A program made the position numbers and the translations under genes. Below, piece by piece: positions 25,886-35,274 of a DNA stretch of 64,000 nt (within the stretch, counting starts at the first letter, position 1; every line of letters begins with the position of its first letter). Below the pieces are notes generated by a model, which saw only the letters and a program-made list of their open reading frames with translations, did no database searches and was not told where the DNA came from. This DNA comes from Bacteroidota bacterium (lineage in GTDB: Bacteria > Bacteroidota > Rhodothermia > JANXDC01), in contig JANXDC010000012.1 in the NCBI GenBank assembly GCA_025059945.1, positions 124,001 to 188,000 on the forward strand, read 5' to 3'.

Positions 25886-27643
25886 ATGCGCGCGCACATC
25901 CGCTCTCGCGGCGCCCGTTCGATTGAAAACGCCCTAGCGCACTATCCGGCATGGGCCCAGGAGATGGCCCAGCGGTACCTCAGCAAAACGATCGGCCACT
26001 TTATCCTGCACGGCAATGTGCGCGATCTGGTGCCGATGCGCACCGGGCGCTCATGGACATACGTACCGCTTGCGGAGTTTCTGGCGCAAGACGTTTTCGC
26101 AGGCCGCGATCTGGTCCTGTTCTACGACCGGGGTTCCGGGGTGCGCTTTCGCACAAGCCAAGAGCAACTGGACTTTCGCCGGGCCCTGGCCGGATTCGAC
26201 GCTCGCTACGGCACCTCTTACAGCCAACGGCCGCCTCGTGAGCCCGGCCTCCTACTGCCCCTGTTGGAGCACTACTTTCGGCTGCGACTTGGGGAGGGCA
26301 AACGGATCGCTTGCATCCTGGATTTTGCGGAAACGCTCGTGCCCAACACCGAGCTCTCCGGGCATTCCCCCGAGGAGCGGGCCACGCTGGTCTTGCTGCA
26401 GCGTTGGGCAAGCGATCCGCTTTTCCTGGAGGCCGATTTTACGCTCGTCCTGCTTACGGAGAACCTAGCGGACCTGGCGCGCCCCCTTGTGCGAAGCCCG
26501 CACCATGCGACAATCCCCATACCCTTTCCCGACGAGGCCGAAAGGCTGCGCTTTATCCGCCGTTTTCCGCGCGCTCGGTCGCTAAGACGCTATGCCCGGC
26601 TGTCGATAGAAGCGCTGGCTGAGCTTACGGCCGGATTGCGCCTGGAGCACATCCGCCAACTATTGGCCGACGCGATCGAAAACAGACGCCCGATCACCCC
26701 GGAGACCCTGCGCGAGCGCAAAAAAGCGATCATCGAGGCCGAGGCTTACGGGCTGCTCGAGTTCGTCGAGACGCCCTACACCCTCGACATGGTAGCCGGC
26801 CATAGAGCCGTCAAGGAGCTCCTGCGCCAGGCCGCTCAGGCCCTGCGCGCCGGCAGGCGCGATGTGCTGCCCATGGGATATCTCATTACCGGTCCTGTGG
26901 GCACAGGCAAGAGCTTTCTTATCAGCTGCTTTGCCGGGGAAATCGGCATACCCATGGTCAAGCTGCGCAACTTCCGCTCCCAATGGCAGGGGGTCACCGA
27001 GGGGAACCTGGAGAAGATTCTGCGCCTGCTGGAGGCCATGAGCCCGGTGGCCGTGCTCATCGACGAAGCAGACGCCTTCCTGGGAGATCGACGCGAAGAG
27101 GGCGATAGCGGCGTCTCCCGGCGCGTGTTTGCGATGATCGCCTCCTTTATGAGCGACACGACGCATCGAGGCCGAATCCTGTGGTTCTTGCTGACGGCCC
27201 GCCCAGATCTTATGCCCGTAGATCTAAAACGGCAAGGGCGCGCCGAAGAGCACCTAGCCCTTTTTTATCCCCAAAACGCCGAAGAACGCGAGGAGCTCTT
27301 CTGGGGGCTGGTGCGCAAAACGGGAGCTACCTTCGTAGGCCGCATCCCCGGGCGGCTGCTCGACGGCTCCATAGCCTTGTCGGGGGCCGATATGGAGGCG
27401 CTTCTGGTGCGGGCGAAGTTTCTGGCGGCCAGCCGGGGGCAGGAGGCGATCGATGAAACGCTGCTAGAGGAGGTAATGGCCGATTTCCTGTCGCCCGCCT
27501 ATCCGTTGGAAATCGAACTACAGACGCTCGTGGCCGTACTGGAGTGCACCCGACGCTCCCTGCTGCCCGAGGCATATCGAGAGGCAGACCGCGAGGCGCT
27601 TCTACGCCGCGTGCGGAAGCTAAAACAGCTGCTCGGCGAATAG
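25886..27643 (+). CDS. Two-module AAA ATPase with degenerate N-terminal module (Ycf46-like)
   Basis: 585 residues. The C-terminal AAA module (about 300-480) has Walker A GPVGTGKS at 336-343, Walker B VAVLIDEADAF at 388-398 and a sensor/Arg region DLKRQGRAEEH. The N-terminal half (about 35-230) looks like a second AAA fold that lacks a P-loop: HFILHGNVRDLVP, then a Walker-B-like ACILDFAETLVP and FTLVLLTENLADL. This one-dead, one-live design resembles Ycf46-type ATPases, whose exact role is unclear. GGAGGT precedes the ATG by 11 bases. It ends one base before the convergent lipoprotein gene. Confidence 0.75.
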   Translation: MRAHIRSRGARSIENALAHYPAWAQEMAQRYLSKTIGHFILHGNVRDLVPMRTGRSWTYVPLAEFLAQDVFAGRDLVLFYDRGSGVRFRTSQEQLDFRRALAGFDARYGTSYSQRPPREPGLLLPLLEHYFRLRLGEGKRIACILDFAETLVPNTELSGHSPEERATLVLLQRWASDPLFLEADFTLVLLTENLADLARPLVRSPHHATIPIPFPDEAERLRFIRRFPRARSLRRYARLSIEALAELTAGLRLEHIRQLLADAIENRRPITPETLRERKKAIIEAEAYGLLEFVETPYTLDMVAGHRAVKELLRQAAQALRAGRRDVLPMGYLITGPVGTGKSFLISCFAGEIGIPMVKLRNFRSQWQGVTEGNLEKILRLLEAMSPVAVLIDEADAFLGDRREEGDSGVSRRVFAMIASFMSDTTHRGRILWFLLTARPDLMPVDLKRQGRAEEHLALFYPQNAEEREELFWGLVRKTGATFVGRIPGRLLDGSIALSGADMEALLVRAKFLAASRGQEAIDETLLEEVMADFLSPAYPLEIELQTLVAVLECTRRSLLPEAYREADREALLRRVRKLKQLLGE

Positions 27644-27644
27644 G

Positions 27645-28430
27645 CTACCAAAAAAGGCCCTCAGGCAGCTCTAGGTTTAGCTCCGTCAGCAACACTCGCA
27701 GCCGGTCCCGACCTTCCTGCGTATAGACGTCAACCTGATGCGGGATGCGCAGAGGTCCCACGGGACGATAATCCGCATATCGATAGCGGACGCTATAGCC
27801 AGAGGCGCGCCAAGATTCCTCCTCTAGCAAGAGGGTGGCTGCACTGTAGAGGAGCTCCAACTCCACCCCATCCGGAGCCTGAGCTTGCAGGCGATAGACC
27901 AACCCTCCATCGCGCTGAATCAGCTCAGCTGCGAGCAGACGCCAGCCGCCTTGGGGCTCCAACAAGAGCAGCTCGGGGCGAGGTCGGGCTAGTTGCCAAC
28001 GCACGACGCGCTCCATGGGGCCATCCAGCCGCTGCCTACCTTGCGGGCCGTGCAGAAAAAGCCCCTCGGCGTTAAACAGGAGGCCGCCTTGAGCGCCGTC
28101 GCCGCTAACGGCCACTTCTAGTCGCATACGGCCTGGATAGCGCACCCACAGCAACACGAGATCGTGGTTCTGAGGCTGGGCTGAGCGCTCTAGCTCCAAT
28201 TCCTGCCGATAACTTCGCACCGAGGCCCAAGCCTGCACGCCTCCTGTCGTGTTCAGTGCCCTTCGTAGCCATGCGATCGGCTCCTGCAGACTATCCCCCG
28301 ATGGGCTAGCCGAGATAGGGGAGGGCTCGGAGGGGGGATATGGCGGATCGGGGCGCGGCCCAGCACATCCAAGCAAGCAAGCGCCGCTCCACACGAGTAT
28401 TGCATACCATAACGCGCTCATGAGCGGCAT
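27645..28430 (-). CDS. LolA-like lipoprotein
   Basis: 261 residues. Lipobox SGACLLGC near residue 22-29, then a Pro-rich tether (PRPDPPYPPSEPSPI) and a beta-rich domain: VQAWASVRSYRQELELER, LVLLWVRYPGRMRLEVAV, YRYADYRPVGPLRIPHQVDV. The alternating strands and the late RYADYRPVGPLRIP stretch recall LolA/LolB-fold lipoprotein-handling proteins. GAGGAGGT lies 7 bases before the ATG, fixing the start against a longer ORF. Last gene of the long leftward operon, 13 bases after the M28 peptidase. A role in envelope lipid handling is inference. Confidence 0.7.
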   Translation of the reverse strand: MPLMSALWYAILVWSGACLLGCAGPRPDPPYPPSEPSPISASPSGDSLQEPIAWLRRALNTTGGVQAWASVRSYRQELELERSAQPQNHDLVLLWVRYPGRMRLEVAVSGDGAQGGLLFNAEGLFLHGPQGRQRLDGPMERVVRWQLARPRPELLLLEPQGGWRLLAAELIQRDGGLVYRLQAQAPDGVELELLYSAATLLLEEESWRASGYSVRYRYADYRPVGPLRIPHQVDVYTQEGRDRLRVLLTELNLELPEGLFW

Positions 28431-28443
28431 ATTGGCACCTCCT

Positions 28444-29343
28444 CTATTCGAGATCTGGGCGCCCTGCCGAGGTGGTCCACATCCACAGGGCCTTGGCGAC
28501 CACTCGCCAGGCCGTGCCCAGGGCTTCAGAGCGCAGATGCGCGCTGCGATCCGAGGCCCTGTGCAGGCGCCTGAGCACGCGCGGGCTTGCGCCCGAACGC
28601 CGCCCCTGGGCCCAGGCCGCCAGCCGATCGGCATCCCCCCGAGGCACGATAGAGAGCGAAAGGTTCTCCAAGCCGGCCCGAGCAAAGGAGGCGTGGTCCG
28701 AGTGAGGATAAAAGGCGCGCTCCCGAAGCGGAAAAAGCTCACCCTGCACCGCACGGCGCAGGCGGGGCAGAATCCAATCGTCGTCCCCGCCTCCTACAGG
28801 TCCCACGTAGATCTCCTCCCCCTCTCCCACTACGTCGAGGTTGAGCATGGCCCGGATCTCACCGCGTTCAGCCGAGCGCACGTAGTGGGCCGAACCCAGC
28901 AGGCCTTGCTCCTCGAGGTCGTAAAAGTGAAACGCTATGGGCTCCTGAAGCGGACGTCCATGGAAAAACCGGATAAGCCCCAGCAGCACGGCCACCCCCG
29001 TGGCGTTGTCATTGGCCCCTGGAGATCCAGCCGCGGCGTCGTAGTGGGCACCCACGATCCACGCAGGCCGCTTGGCCGGACCCATGGACACGATCACGTT
29101 TACGCCCCGCAGCGTATCGGAGGTGCGGGCCAGCACGGTATCGAAAGGCTGCAGCCGATAGGGCACAGCCCAGGACTTCAGATACGAAAGGATCACCTGC
29201 CGGCGCTCGGCACCGCTTTTGCCCTCTAAGGCCCGCACGTAGCGCAGCAGCTCATGACCGACCTCCGAGGCCGACGGAAGCCCCTGCGCCCCCGCCGATC
29301 CGACCAGCGCGCCCAGCAGCACCAGGGCCAACCGAGTCCGCAT
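28444..29343 (-). CDS. Exported M28-family zinc aminopeptidase
   Basis: 299 residues with a signal peptide (LALVLLGALVGSAGAQ, about 1-20). The five expected zinc ligands and catalytic acid can be placed: H100 and D102 area in VGAHYDA, D112 in GANDNATG, E144-E145 in YDLEEQGLLGS, D170 in LNLDVVGEG and H217 in YPHSDHASF. Likely a periplasmic or cell-surface aminopeptidase. Lies 10 bases after pyrD on the same strand. Substrate unknown; glutaminyl cyclase members of the fold are a less likely alternative. Confidence 0.88.
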   Translation of the reverse strand: MRTRLALVLLGALVGSAGAQGLPSASEVGHELLRYVRALEGKSGAERRQVILSYLKSWAVPYRLQPFDTVLARTSDTLRGVNVIVSMGPAKRPAWIVGAHYDAAAGSPGANDNATGVAVLLGLIRFFHGRPLQEPIAFHFYDLEEQGLLGSAHYVRSAERGEIRAMLNLDVVGEGEEIYVGPVGGGDDDWILPRLRRAVQGELFPLRERAFYPHSDHASFARAGLENLSLSIVPRGDADRLAAWAQGRRSGASPRVLRRLHRASDRSAHLRSEALGTAWRVVAKALWMWTTSAGRPDLE

Positions 29344-29353
29344 CCCTCATCGT

Positions 29354-30295
29354 CTAGATCCGCAGCGCTCCCACCAGTTCGCCGATATCGCGCAGGCCTT
29401 CGCTGCGAGCGTACGCCTCCATGCCCTCGACGATGCGCACGGCCAGATCCGGAATCACAAAGGTGCCCGTGCCGACTTGCACGGCCTGAGCGCCTACAAG
29501 TAAAAACTCAAGCGCGTCCTCTGCGCTCATAATGCCCCCGATTCCGATAATCGGGATGCGCACAGCCCTGTAGGCCTCCCACACCTTGGCCAGGGCGACG
29601 GGCTTGATGGCGGGTCCCGAGTAGCCGCCCGTTACGTTGGCCAGCTTAGGCCTGCGGGTGCGCACGTCGACGGCCATACCGACCAGCGTGTTGATAAGCG
29701 AAACCGAATCGGCCCCCTCCTCTTCGCAGATGCGCGCTATCTGCCCGATGCGGGCCACATTGGGGCTGAGCTTGATCATGAGATGCCGGTCTGTGACGGG
29801 CCGCAGCGCGCGCACAACCTGGCGCGTCATCATGGGATCGTCGGCGAAGCAAGCCCCCCCTTCCTTAACATTCGGGCAAGAAAGGTTGACCTCATAGGCG
29901 TCGATGCCCTCATGTTCATCCAAAAAGCGCACAAGCCGTACGTAGTCCTCCACACAAAAGCCCACCACGTTGACCACAATGGCCGTATCAAGCTGGCGCA
30001 GACGCGGCAGCTTGTCCCGCACAAAAGCCCGCGCGCCGACGTTCGCCAGCCCAATTGCGTTCAGCAAGCCGCCTGGAACCTCGACGATCCGAGGAGGCGG
30101 ATTGCCCTCTCGGGGCTCTAGGCTGATGGCCTTCGTGACGACCCCGCCCAGCCGAGACACGTCCACGAGCTCTCCCACCGTATCGGCGTAGGCGAAGGTG
30201 CCGCTTGCGACCAGGACGCGGTTTTTGAGCCGCAGCCCGCGGCCCAGGTCCACCTCCGTGCGCACAGCGGGGGCGGCTTCAGAGGCCAAGGGCAT
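29354..30295 (-). CDS. pyrD: Dihydroorotate dehydrogenase B, catalytic subunit
   Basis: FMN enzyme oxidising dihydroorotate to orotate in pyrimidine synthesis, class 1B using NAD through PyrK. 313 residues: VASGTFAYADTVGEL at the N-terminus, NAIGLANVGARAF, EVNLSCPNVKEGG with the active-site Cys, LMIKLSPNVARIGQIA, GGYSGPAIKPVALAKV and IIGIGGIMSAEDALEFLLVG. Overlaps pyrK by 17 bases, so the two subunits are coupled. Confidence 0.95.
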   Translation of the reverse strand: MPLASEAAPAVRTEVDLGRGLRLKNRVLVASGTFAYADTVGELVDVSRLGGVVTKAISLEPREGNPPPRIVEVPGGLLNAIGLANVGARAFVRDKLPRLRQLDTAIVVNVVGFCVEDYVRLVRFLDEHEGIDAYEVNLSCPNVKEGGACFADDPMMTRQVVRALRPVTDRHLMIKLSPNVARIGQIARICEEEGADSVSLINTLVGMAVDVRTRRPKLANVTGGYSGPAIKPVALAKVWEAYRAVRIPIIGIGGIMSAEDALEFLLVGAQAVQVGTGTFVIPDLAVRIVEGMEAYARSEGLRDIGELVGALRI

Positions 30296-31058
30296 CCCAG
30301 TTCACCTCCTGGGCCTTGAAAACGGGCCCCTCCATGCAGGCAAGCCCGTAGCGGGGCCTAGGCCCCCGAAGGGGCACCACACAGCCCTGACAGACGCCAA
30401 AGCCGCAGCCCATGGGCGTCTCCAAGGCCACTTCGTGTTCCCAGCCCCCGGCTTGGCTTTCCCAAGCTAGGGCGCGTAGCATGGCCAAGGGTCCGCAGGA
30501 GAACCACTTCATCCGGCCTCGGATATGACCTTGCAGCCGGATCCGCCACAAATCGAGCACCGTGCCCCGAAGGCCCGCAGAGCCGTCCTCGGTGGCCACG
30601 AAGGGATCCTCAAGATGGCGAAGCACCAGCTCCGAGGCCGTGCGCGCCCCCAGGAGCGTGCACACCCGACGACCTCGGCGTCGCAGCTCCCGCTCGAGGA
30701 ACACCAACGGGGCCACGCCAACACCCCCGCCGAAAAGCACCGCCACCTCGAAGTCCCCCTCTACCTCAAAGGGTCGCCCCAGGGGGCCCAATAGGTGCAG
30801 GTGCGCTCCGGGCTCGGCCTCGTAAAGCAGGCGGGTTCCGACCCCCACGACCTTGACCAAGAGCAGCAGGGATGAGTCCTCCACGGCGCATATGCTCATG
30901 GGCCGTCTGAGAAGCGGAAAGAAACCCTCGGCTGCGCGCACGGCCACAAACTGACCGGGAAGGGCCCGGGCGGCAATTTCAGGGGCTTCAAGGCGCAGCA
31001 GACAAAGCCGGGGGCCTATGCGCTCGTTTTCCAAAAGCCGAGCCGATACGTCCCGCAT
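30279..31058 (-). CDS. pyrK: Dihydroorotate dehydrogenase electron transfer subunit
   Basis: FAD and [2Fe-2S] protein passing electrons from PyrD to NAD. 259 residues: RPMSICAVEDSSLLLLVKVV for FAD, LFGGGVGVAPLVFLERELR for the nucleotide, and cluster cysteines in PMGCGFGVCQGCVVP plus the later C in YGLACMEGP. Start at 31058 with GGCGGAG a few bases upstream. A promoter-like element lies in the 65-base gap behind the TPR gene, so pyrKD may also be expressed on their own. Confidence 0.94.
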   Translation of the reverse strand: MRDVSARLLENERIGPRLCLLRLEAPEIAARALPGQFVAVRAAEGFFPLLRRPMSICAVEDSSLLLLVKVVGVGTRLLYEAEPGAHLHLLGPLGRPFEVEGDFEVAVLFGGGVGVAPLVFLERELRRRGRRVCTLLGARTASELVLRHLEDPFVATEDGSAGLRGTVLDLWRIRLQGHIRGRMKWFSCGPLAMLRALAWESQAGGWEHEVALETPMGCGFGVCQGCVVPLRGPRPRYGLACMEGPVFKAQEVNWDALGL

Positions 31059-31087
31059 AAACGCTCCGCCAGAAGGCCTTAACGCGC

Positions 31088-31117
31088 AAGATAGGCCGCT
31101 TTAGCCCAACAGACCAA
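31088..31117 (-). promoter_or_regulatory. Possible internal promoter before pyrK
   Basis: Minus strand TTGGTC (31117-31112), 18-base spacer, TATCTT followed by G (31093-31088). The start would be near 31081, 23 bases before the pyrK ATG. It lies in the only sizeable gap of the long operon. Confidence 0.4.
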
Positions 31118-31123
31118 GACCGG

Positions 31124-33859
31124 CTACGCATCACGGCGCCGAAAACGAGATGTATCTCGCCTGGCGCGCGCCGTGTCGGGCTCCAGGCGCGGGGTGGGGG
31201 ATCGAAGACGACGAGGCGCATCGTCTAAAAGCAGACTATCCGGAACGGTTGGACGGCCGCTAGGAGCCGGCAAGGAGGCTCGATCGGCCGGTTGTGTCCG
31301 CATGACCGACCGCGCAGGACGGACTCCGGCCTCAGGGGACGAGGCTTCCACAGCCAGCGCCTCCAGCGCCCTGCGGGCCCGCTCGGCCAGGGGCGCGTTC
31401 GGATACCGCTCCAGGATCAGGCCAAGAAGCGCGCTCATGGTGAGCGTATCGGGCCCCTCTGGACGGGCCGAATCGAGCGCCGATTTGCGCAGCAGAGCCT
31501 CCAGGCTCGCCGCTTGGCTCTTCATCTGCTCTCGGGCCCGGCGCAGGGAGTCCGTCCACTCCGAGTCCGGGGCAGCCTCCCAGAGGCTCAACATGGCGCG
31601 CAGGGAATCGAGCTTCTGCCTCCACAGAAGGGAGTCGGCCTGAAAGGCCCTGCGCACTCGGCGCAGCCGTTCGCGCTCTAGCATGGGATGGCGCATGACG
31701 AGCGCAAAGGCCTCTACACGCTTTTCGCCCCTGGCGAGGGCGGAGTCGCGCAGGGCATGGGCGGCGGCCCAAAGCGCGCGCGGCGCGTATTCGGAGTCCG
31801 GATACCGATCTACTACTTCCAAAAACGCCTCTATGCTGCGCCCAAACCTGCCTGCGCTCCACAGCGAAAGGGCTTGCTCGTAGAAGGCGCGCGCCCTTTC
31901 CGGATCGGGCTCTTGAAGGGGCTCCCGCATGCCCAGCCGCAGCCGGGCTCGCACGGCCAGAGGCCCGCTTCCTGAGGCCAGCTGCGCGTAGTGTGGGCGC
32001 GCGCTCAAGCTGTCCCCTCTGGCCAGATGCAGCTCGGCGAGCGCGAAGCGGGCCTGATCTGCCAGCCTCTTTTCGGGGTTCTCCTGTAGAACGCGCTCGT
32101 AGTAAAGACGGGCCGAATCCGCAAGCCCGAAGGCGAACCAAAACAGGTTGCCGAGTTCGTAGATGCTCTGCGCGCGACGCAGGCGAAGCCGAGCCCACGA
32201 GGCCGAGTCCCGGGGCACCTCTGTGGTGTCGATGCGCACTAGGCTTTCTAGATCATCGTCCTGGAGGCCACGGGAGCCGATCTCGTCGGCTAGATTGGGC
32301 GAAGCCGAGGCCAAGAGTACGGCTCGTCTTCGCCAGTTCGGCGCATACGGCCGATCGCCCCAACGCGCCCGAAACGCCTCGCGGCCTGCGCGCACCAGCG
32401 CCGGATCTTTGTGAAACAGAAAACCGGCCGCCAGAGCGCTTTCCTGTCCGGCCCCCGTAACCGCCCCTGAGCGCCTCCAAGCCGGGGGATCTGGGCTTGC
32501 CATCGAGAAGGCCTCGCGACGCCTTTCGGCCTGCGCGCGAAGGCGCTCCGCTCTGAGATCGGCCAGTTTGCGCGCTCGCAGGACCTCAAGCAGGGAATCG
32601 AAGGCCCTGCGAGGCAGGGCCGCCACCTTGAGCAGGCTATCGGAGCGCTCCAGATCCCGGCGCAGCTGCACGTAGGCGGAAAGCCGGGCCTGCTCCCGTT
32701 CCAGCCCCACCTGTTCGGCCCAGCGTGGGTCCGCCCCCAGGCGGGCGCTGTCGGCGTAGGCCTTAGCCAGGGCCCATTGACGGTAAACGTCCCGGTATAA
32801 GATCGCGAGCCGCCAGTAGACCTTGGGACGAACCCGCATCCAGCTAGCCTGCCCGCGGCTATAGCGCGCCGCTCCGCGCAGCATATCTCGATAGATACTC
32901 AAGGCCTCTTGCGGCCGACCCATCTGTTCCAGGGTGTAGGCGCGCTCGAAGTCGAGCTCAGCCAGGGTTTCTAGGTACTTGGCGTCGGCCCGCATTCGGT
33001 CTAACAGCCGAAGCGCCTCGACGGGAGCGCCGGAGCGCCGAAGCGCCTCAACCCGGCCGAGGGCGGCTGTGCGTATCAAGATGAAATCCACTCCGGAACG
33101 GACAACCGCCTCAAAAGCCCGATCGGCCTCCCGGTTGCGGCCCAGTCTAAGGCCCACTTGCCCGCATAGCAGCCTAGCACGAGCTCGCTCCCGAGCCGAT
33201 TTTAGGGCACCTGCGGCTTCCTCGAGGTGCTGGAAGGCTTCCTCAAGACGATCTTCTCGCAAGTAGATCTCGCCCAGCAACACCCGAAGCCGGGGCTGCG
33301 CTGAGGAGGCGCGGCTGTCCAGGCGCCTAAGCTCTTCCTCCAAGGAGACGCGCGCCTCCTGTAAGCGTCCCATGGCCACCAGAGTCCGGGCCCGCCAGAA
33401 GAACGCCTCCTGGCGGAAGGGGCTTTCAGGGAAGTGCTCCAGAAGCTCGCGAAATCTCTGCTCGGCCAGCCCATATTGGGCTTGGTAAAAGTGGGCCCGT
33501 CCGATTAAGAGCAGGGCGTCGTCAACGAACCGGCTCCGGGGCCGATCCCGAATCACGGCGGCGGCCTTTTCGATGGCCGTGCTCCATGGGTCGGAGGGGC
33601 TGGCCCCTCTCGAAGGTCCTGCTGCGGGAACCTCAGGCGCCTCCGGTGTGAGGGTATAGACCCACAGCCATTCATGCAGAGTCGGCTGCCCGTGTTCCGT
33701 CCTCTGCTGCCTTTCGGCTTTCGAGAAAGCCGCCCGAGCGTTGTAGAAGGTGTTGAAGTAGGCCGTGAAGTCCACCCACGTCTGCGCGGCCCGAGGTCGG
33801 AGCGCGCTGCAACCGGCAAGCAAGACGGCGCCCAGCGCTATGGTGGCGATGGTTCTCAC
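31124..33859 (-). CDS. TPR lipoprotein, SprE/PorW-like
   Basis: 911 residues. Lipobox ALGAVLLAGC (Cys17), then WVDFTAYFNTFYNARAAFSKA and, after a linker, AIEKAAAVIRDRPRSRFVDD plus ALLLIGRAHFYQAQYGLAEQ, a TPR arrangement like that of SprE/PorW, outer-membrane lipoproteins of the type IX secretion and gliding machinery. Many further TPR-type helices run to about residue 720 (for example VLQENPEKRLADQARFALAE and VVDRYPDSEYAPRALWAA); the C-terminus is a basic, Pro/Arg-rich tail. The GTG start overlaps the pyk stop (GTGA). A generic TPR scaffold is the alternative; the T9SS-tagged protein at 55209 supports the reading. Confidence 0.7.
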   Translation of the reverse strand: MRTIATIALGAVLLAGCSALRPRAAQTWVDFTAYFNTFYNARAAFSKAERQQRTEHGQPTLHEWLWVYTLTPEAPEVPAAGPSRGASPSDPWSTAIEKAAAVIRDRPRSRFVDDALLLIGRAHFYQAQYGLAEQRFRELLEHFPESPFRQEAFFWRARTLVAMGRLQEARVSLEEELRRLDSRASSAQPRLRVLLGEIYLREDRLEEAFQHLEEAAGALKSARERARARLLCGQVGLRLGRNREADRAFEAVVRSGVDFILIRTAALGRVEALRRSGAPVEALRLLDRMRADAKYLETLAELDFERAYTLEQMGRPQEALSIYRDMLRGAARYSRGQASWMRVRPKVYWRLAILYRDVYRQWALAKAYADSARLGADPRWAEQVGLEREQARLSAYVQLRRDLERSDSLLKVAALPRRAFDSLLEVLRARKLADLRAERLRAQAERRREAFSMASPDPPAWRRSGAVTGAGQESALAAGFLFHKDPALVRAGREAFRARWGDRPYAPNWRRRAVLLASASPNLADEIGSRGLQDDDLESLVRIDTTEVPRDSASWARLRLRRAQSIYELGNLFWFAFGLADSARLYYERVLQENPEKRLADQARFALAELHLARGDSLSARPHYAQLASGSGPLAVRARLRLGMREPLQEPDPERARAFYEQALSLWSAGRFGRSIEAFLEVVDRYPDSEYAPRALWAAAHALRDSALARGEKRVEAFALVMRHPMLERERLRRVRRAFQADSLLWRQKLDSLRAMLSLWEAAPDSEWTDSLRRAREQMKSQAASLEALLRKSALDSARPEGPDTLTMSALLGLILERYPNAPLAERARRALEALAVEASSPEAGVRPARSVMRTQPADRASLPAPSGRPTVPDSLLLDDAPRRLRSPTPRLEPDTARARRDTSRFRRRDA

Positions 33860-35274
33860 AGCGTGGCCACCTGCACCATATTGGTTCGGCCTTTGGCCGG
33901 AAGCGGCATGCCGGCCGTGATCACCACGCGATCACCGGGCTTGGCCCAGCCGCGGCGCAGCAATTCCTCTCGGACCCGGTCGATGACGGCATCCGTGTGC
34001 GCCTGAAAAGGGATGGGCACGCCGATTGTGCCCCGAACCAGATGCAGCAGGGCCGCTACATGGGGATCGTCCGTAAAGGCCACGATCGGCACCCAGGGGC
34101 GGTACTTGGCGATCACGCGGGCCGTCTGCCCCGAAAATGTCAAGCAGGCAATCGCACGCGCCCCAACTTGTCGAGCCAGCTCGCAGGCCGTGTAGCTGAT
34201 GGCCTCTGTTACAGCCTCCTCCGCAGTGCGGGCTGGGGTAAATGGGTGCGGTGGGAAGAGATCCGGTCGCGCCTCTGTGGCCTCAATAATGCGCGCCATC
34301 ACGCGCACCGCCTCTACGGGATGACGCCCCATCGCCGTTTCGGCCGAGAGCATCACAGCGTCTGTACCGTCCAGCACAGCGTTGGCTACATCGGTGGCCT
34401 CAGCCCGCGTGGGTCGAGGGTTTTCGACCATGGATTCCAACATCTGCGTGGCCGTGATGATGGGCCGAGCCCGTTGCAGGCTTTTGCGGATAATATCCTT
34501 CTGCAACAGCGGAATCTGATCGGGTGACGCCTCAATCCCCAAATCCCCCCGCGCCACCATCACGGCATCGGCCACCTCCAGGATTTCCTCCAGGGCCTCC
34601 ACCGCTTCAGGCTTCTCGATCTTCGCCACCACGCCCGCCCGACCCCCCAGGGCCGCGATCTCGCGCCGCAGCGTGCGCACATCCTCCGCAGTCCGCACAA
34701 AGGAAAGGGCTATCCACTCCACCCCCTGCGCCAACGCAAAACGCAGATCCTCTCGGTCCTTGCTCGTGAGCGCCGGCAGCCGCACCGGCACGCGAGGCAG
34801 GTTCATCCCCTTTCGGGAACGCAGCAGCCCCCCAACCTCCACAACCGCTAAAACCTCCCGCGGACGCGTCTCCAGCACCCGCAGCTCCATCAGGCCATCA
34901 TCTAACAGAATCCGGTCCCCGGGCCGCACGTCCTCCGGCAAGTGCGCGTAGTTCGTGCTCAGCCGCCAGCTGGTGCTCGGCAGAGGTTCGGTGCTGATCA
35001 GCACCTGCTGACCGGCGCGTAGTTCTACGGCATCACCCTCTACGGGGCCGATGCGGATCTTCGGACCCTGTAGATCGTACAGAATCGGCACCGTACGAGA
35101 GAGCTCGCGCCCAGCCTGACGCACATAGGCGATCAGCCGGGCTTGATCCTCGTGCGTGCCGTGCGCGGCGTTGAGCCGGGCCACGTCCATACCGGCCTCT
35201 AGTAGGGCCCGAATCCGCTCCGGGCTCTGTGTAGCCGGCCCCAGGGTGCAGATGATCTTCGTATGCCGCATCAT
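33856..35274 (-). CDS. pyk: Pyruvate kinase
   Basis: Glycolytic enzyme making pyruvate and ATP from phosphoenolpyruvate. 472 residues: KIICTLGPATQSPERIRALL at the start, LYDLQGPKIRIG, VVAKIEKPEAVEALEEI with the catalytic Lys, VMVARGDLGIEASPDQIP and IITATQMLESMVENPRPTR. The C-terminal domain ends at QVATL without an added PEP-utiliser domain. Starts in the cobB stop (ATGATG, either ATG possible) and ends in the GTG of the TPR gene, so it is coupled on both sides. Confidence 0.96.
   Translation of the reverse strand: MMRHTKIICTLGPATQSPERIRALLEAGMDVARLNAAHGTHEDQARLIAYVRQAGRELSRTVPILYDLQGPKIRIGPVEGDAVELRAGQQVLISTEPLPSTSWRLSTNYAHLPEDVRPGDRILLDDGLMELRVLETRPREVLAVVEVGGLLRSRKGMNLPRVPVRLPALTSKDREDLRFALAQGVEWIALSFVRTAEDVRTLRREIAALGGRAGVVAKIEKPEAVEALEEILEVADAVMVARGDLGIEASPDQIPLLQKDIIRKSLQRARPIITATQMLESMVENPRPTRAEATDVANAVLDGTDAVMLSAETAMGRHPVEAVRVMARIIEATEARPDLFPPHPFTPARTAEEAVTEAISYTACELARQVGARAIACLTFSGQTARVIAKYRPWVPIVAFTDDPHVAALLHLVRGTIGVPIPFQAHTDAVIDRVREELLRRGWAKPGDRVVITAGMPLPAKGRTNMVQVATL

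Noticed and set aside
28431-28754. N-terminal extension of the LolA-like lipoprotein
   Set aside because: It overlaps the M28 peptidase gene, and the lipobox start at 28430 has a near-perfect ribosome-binding site.
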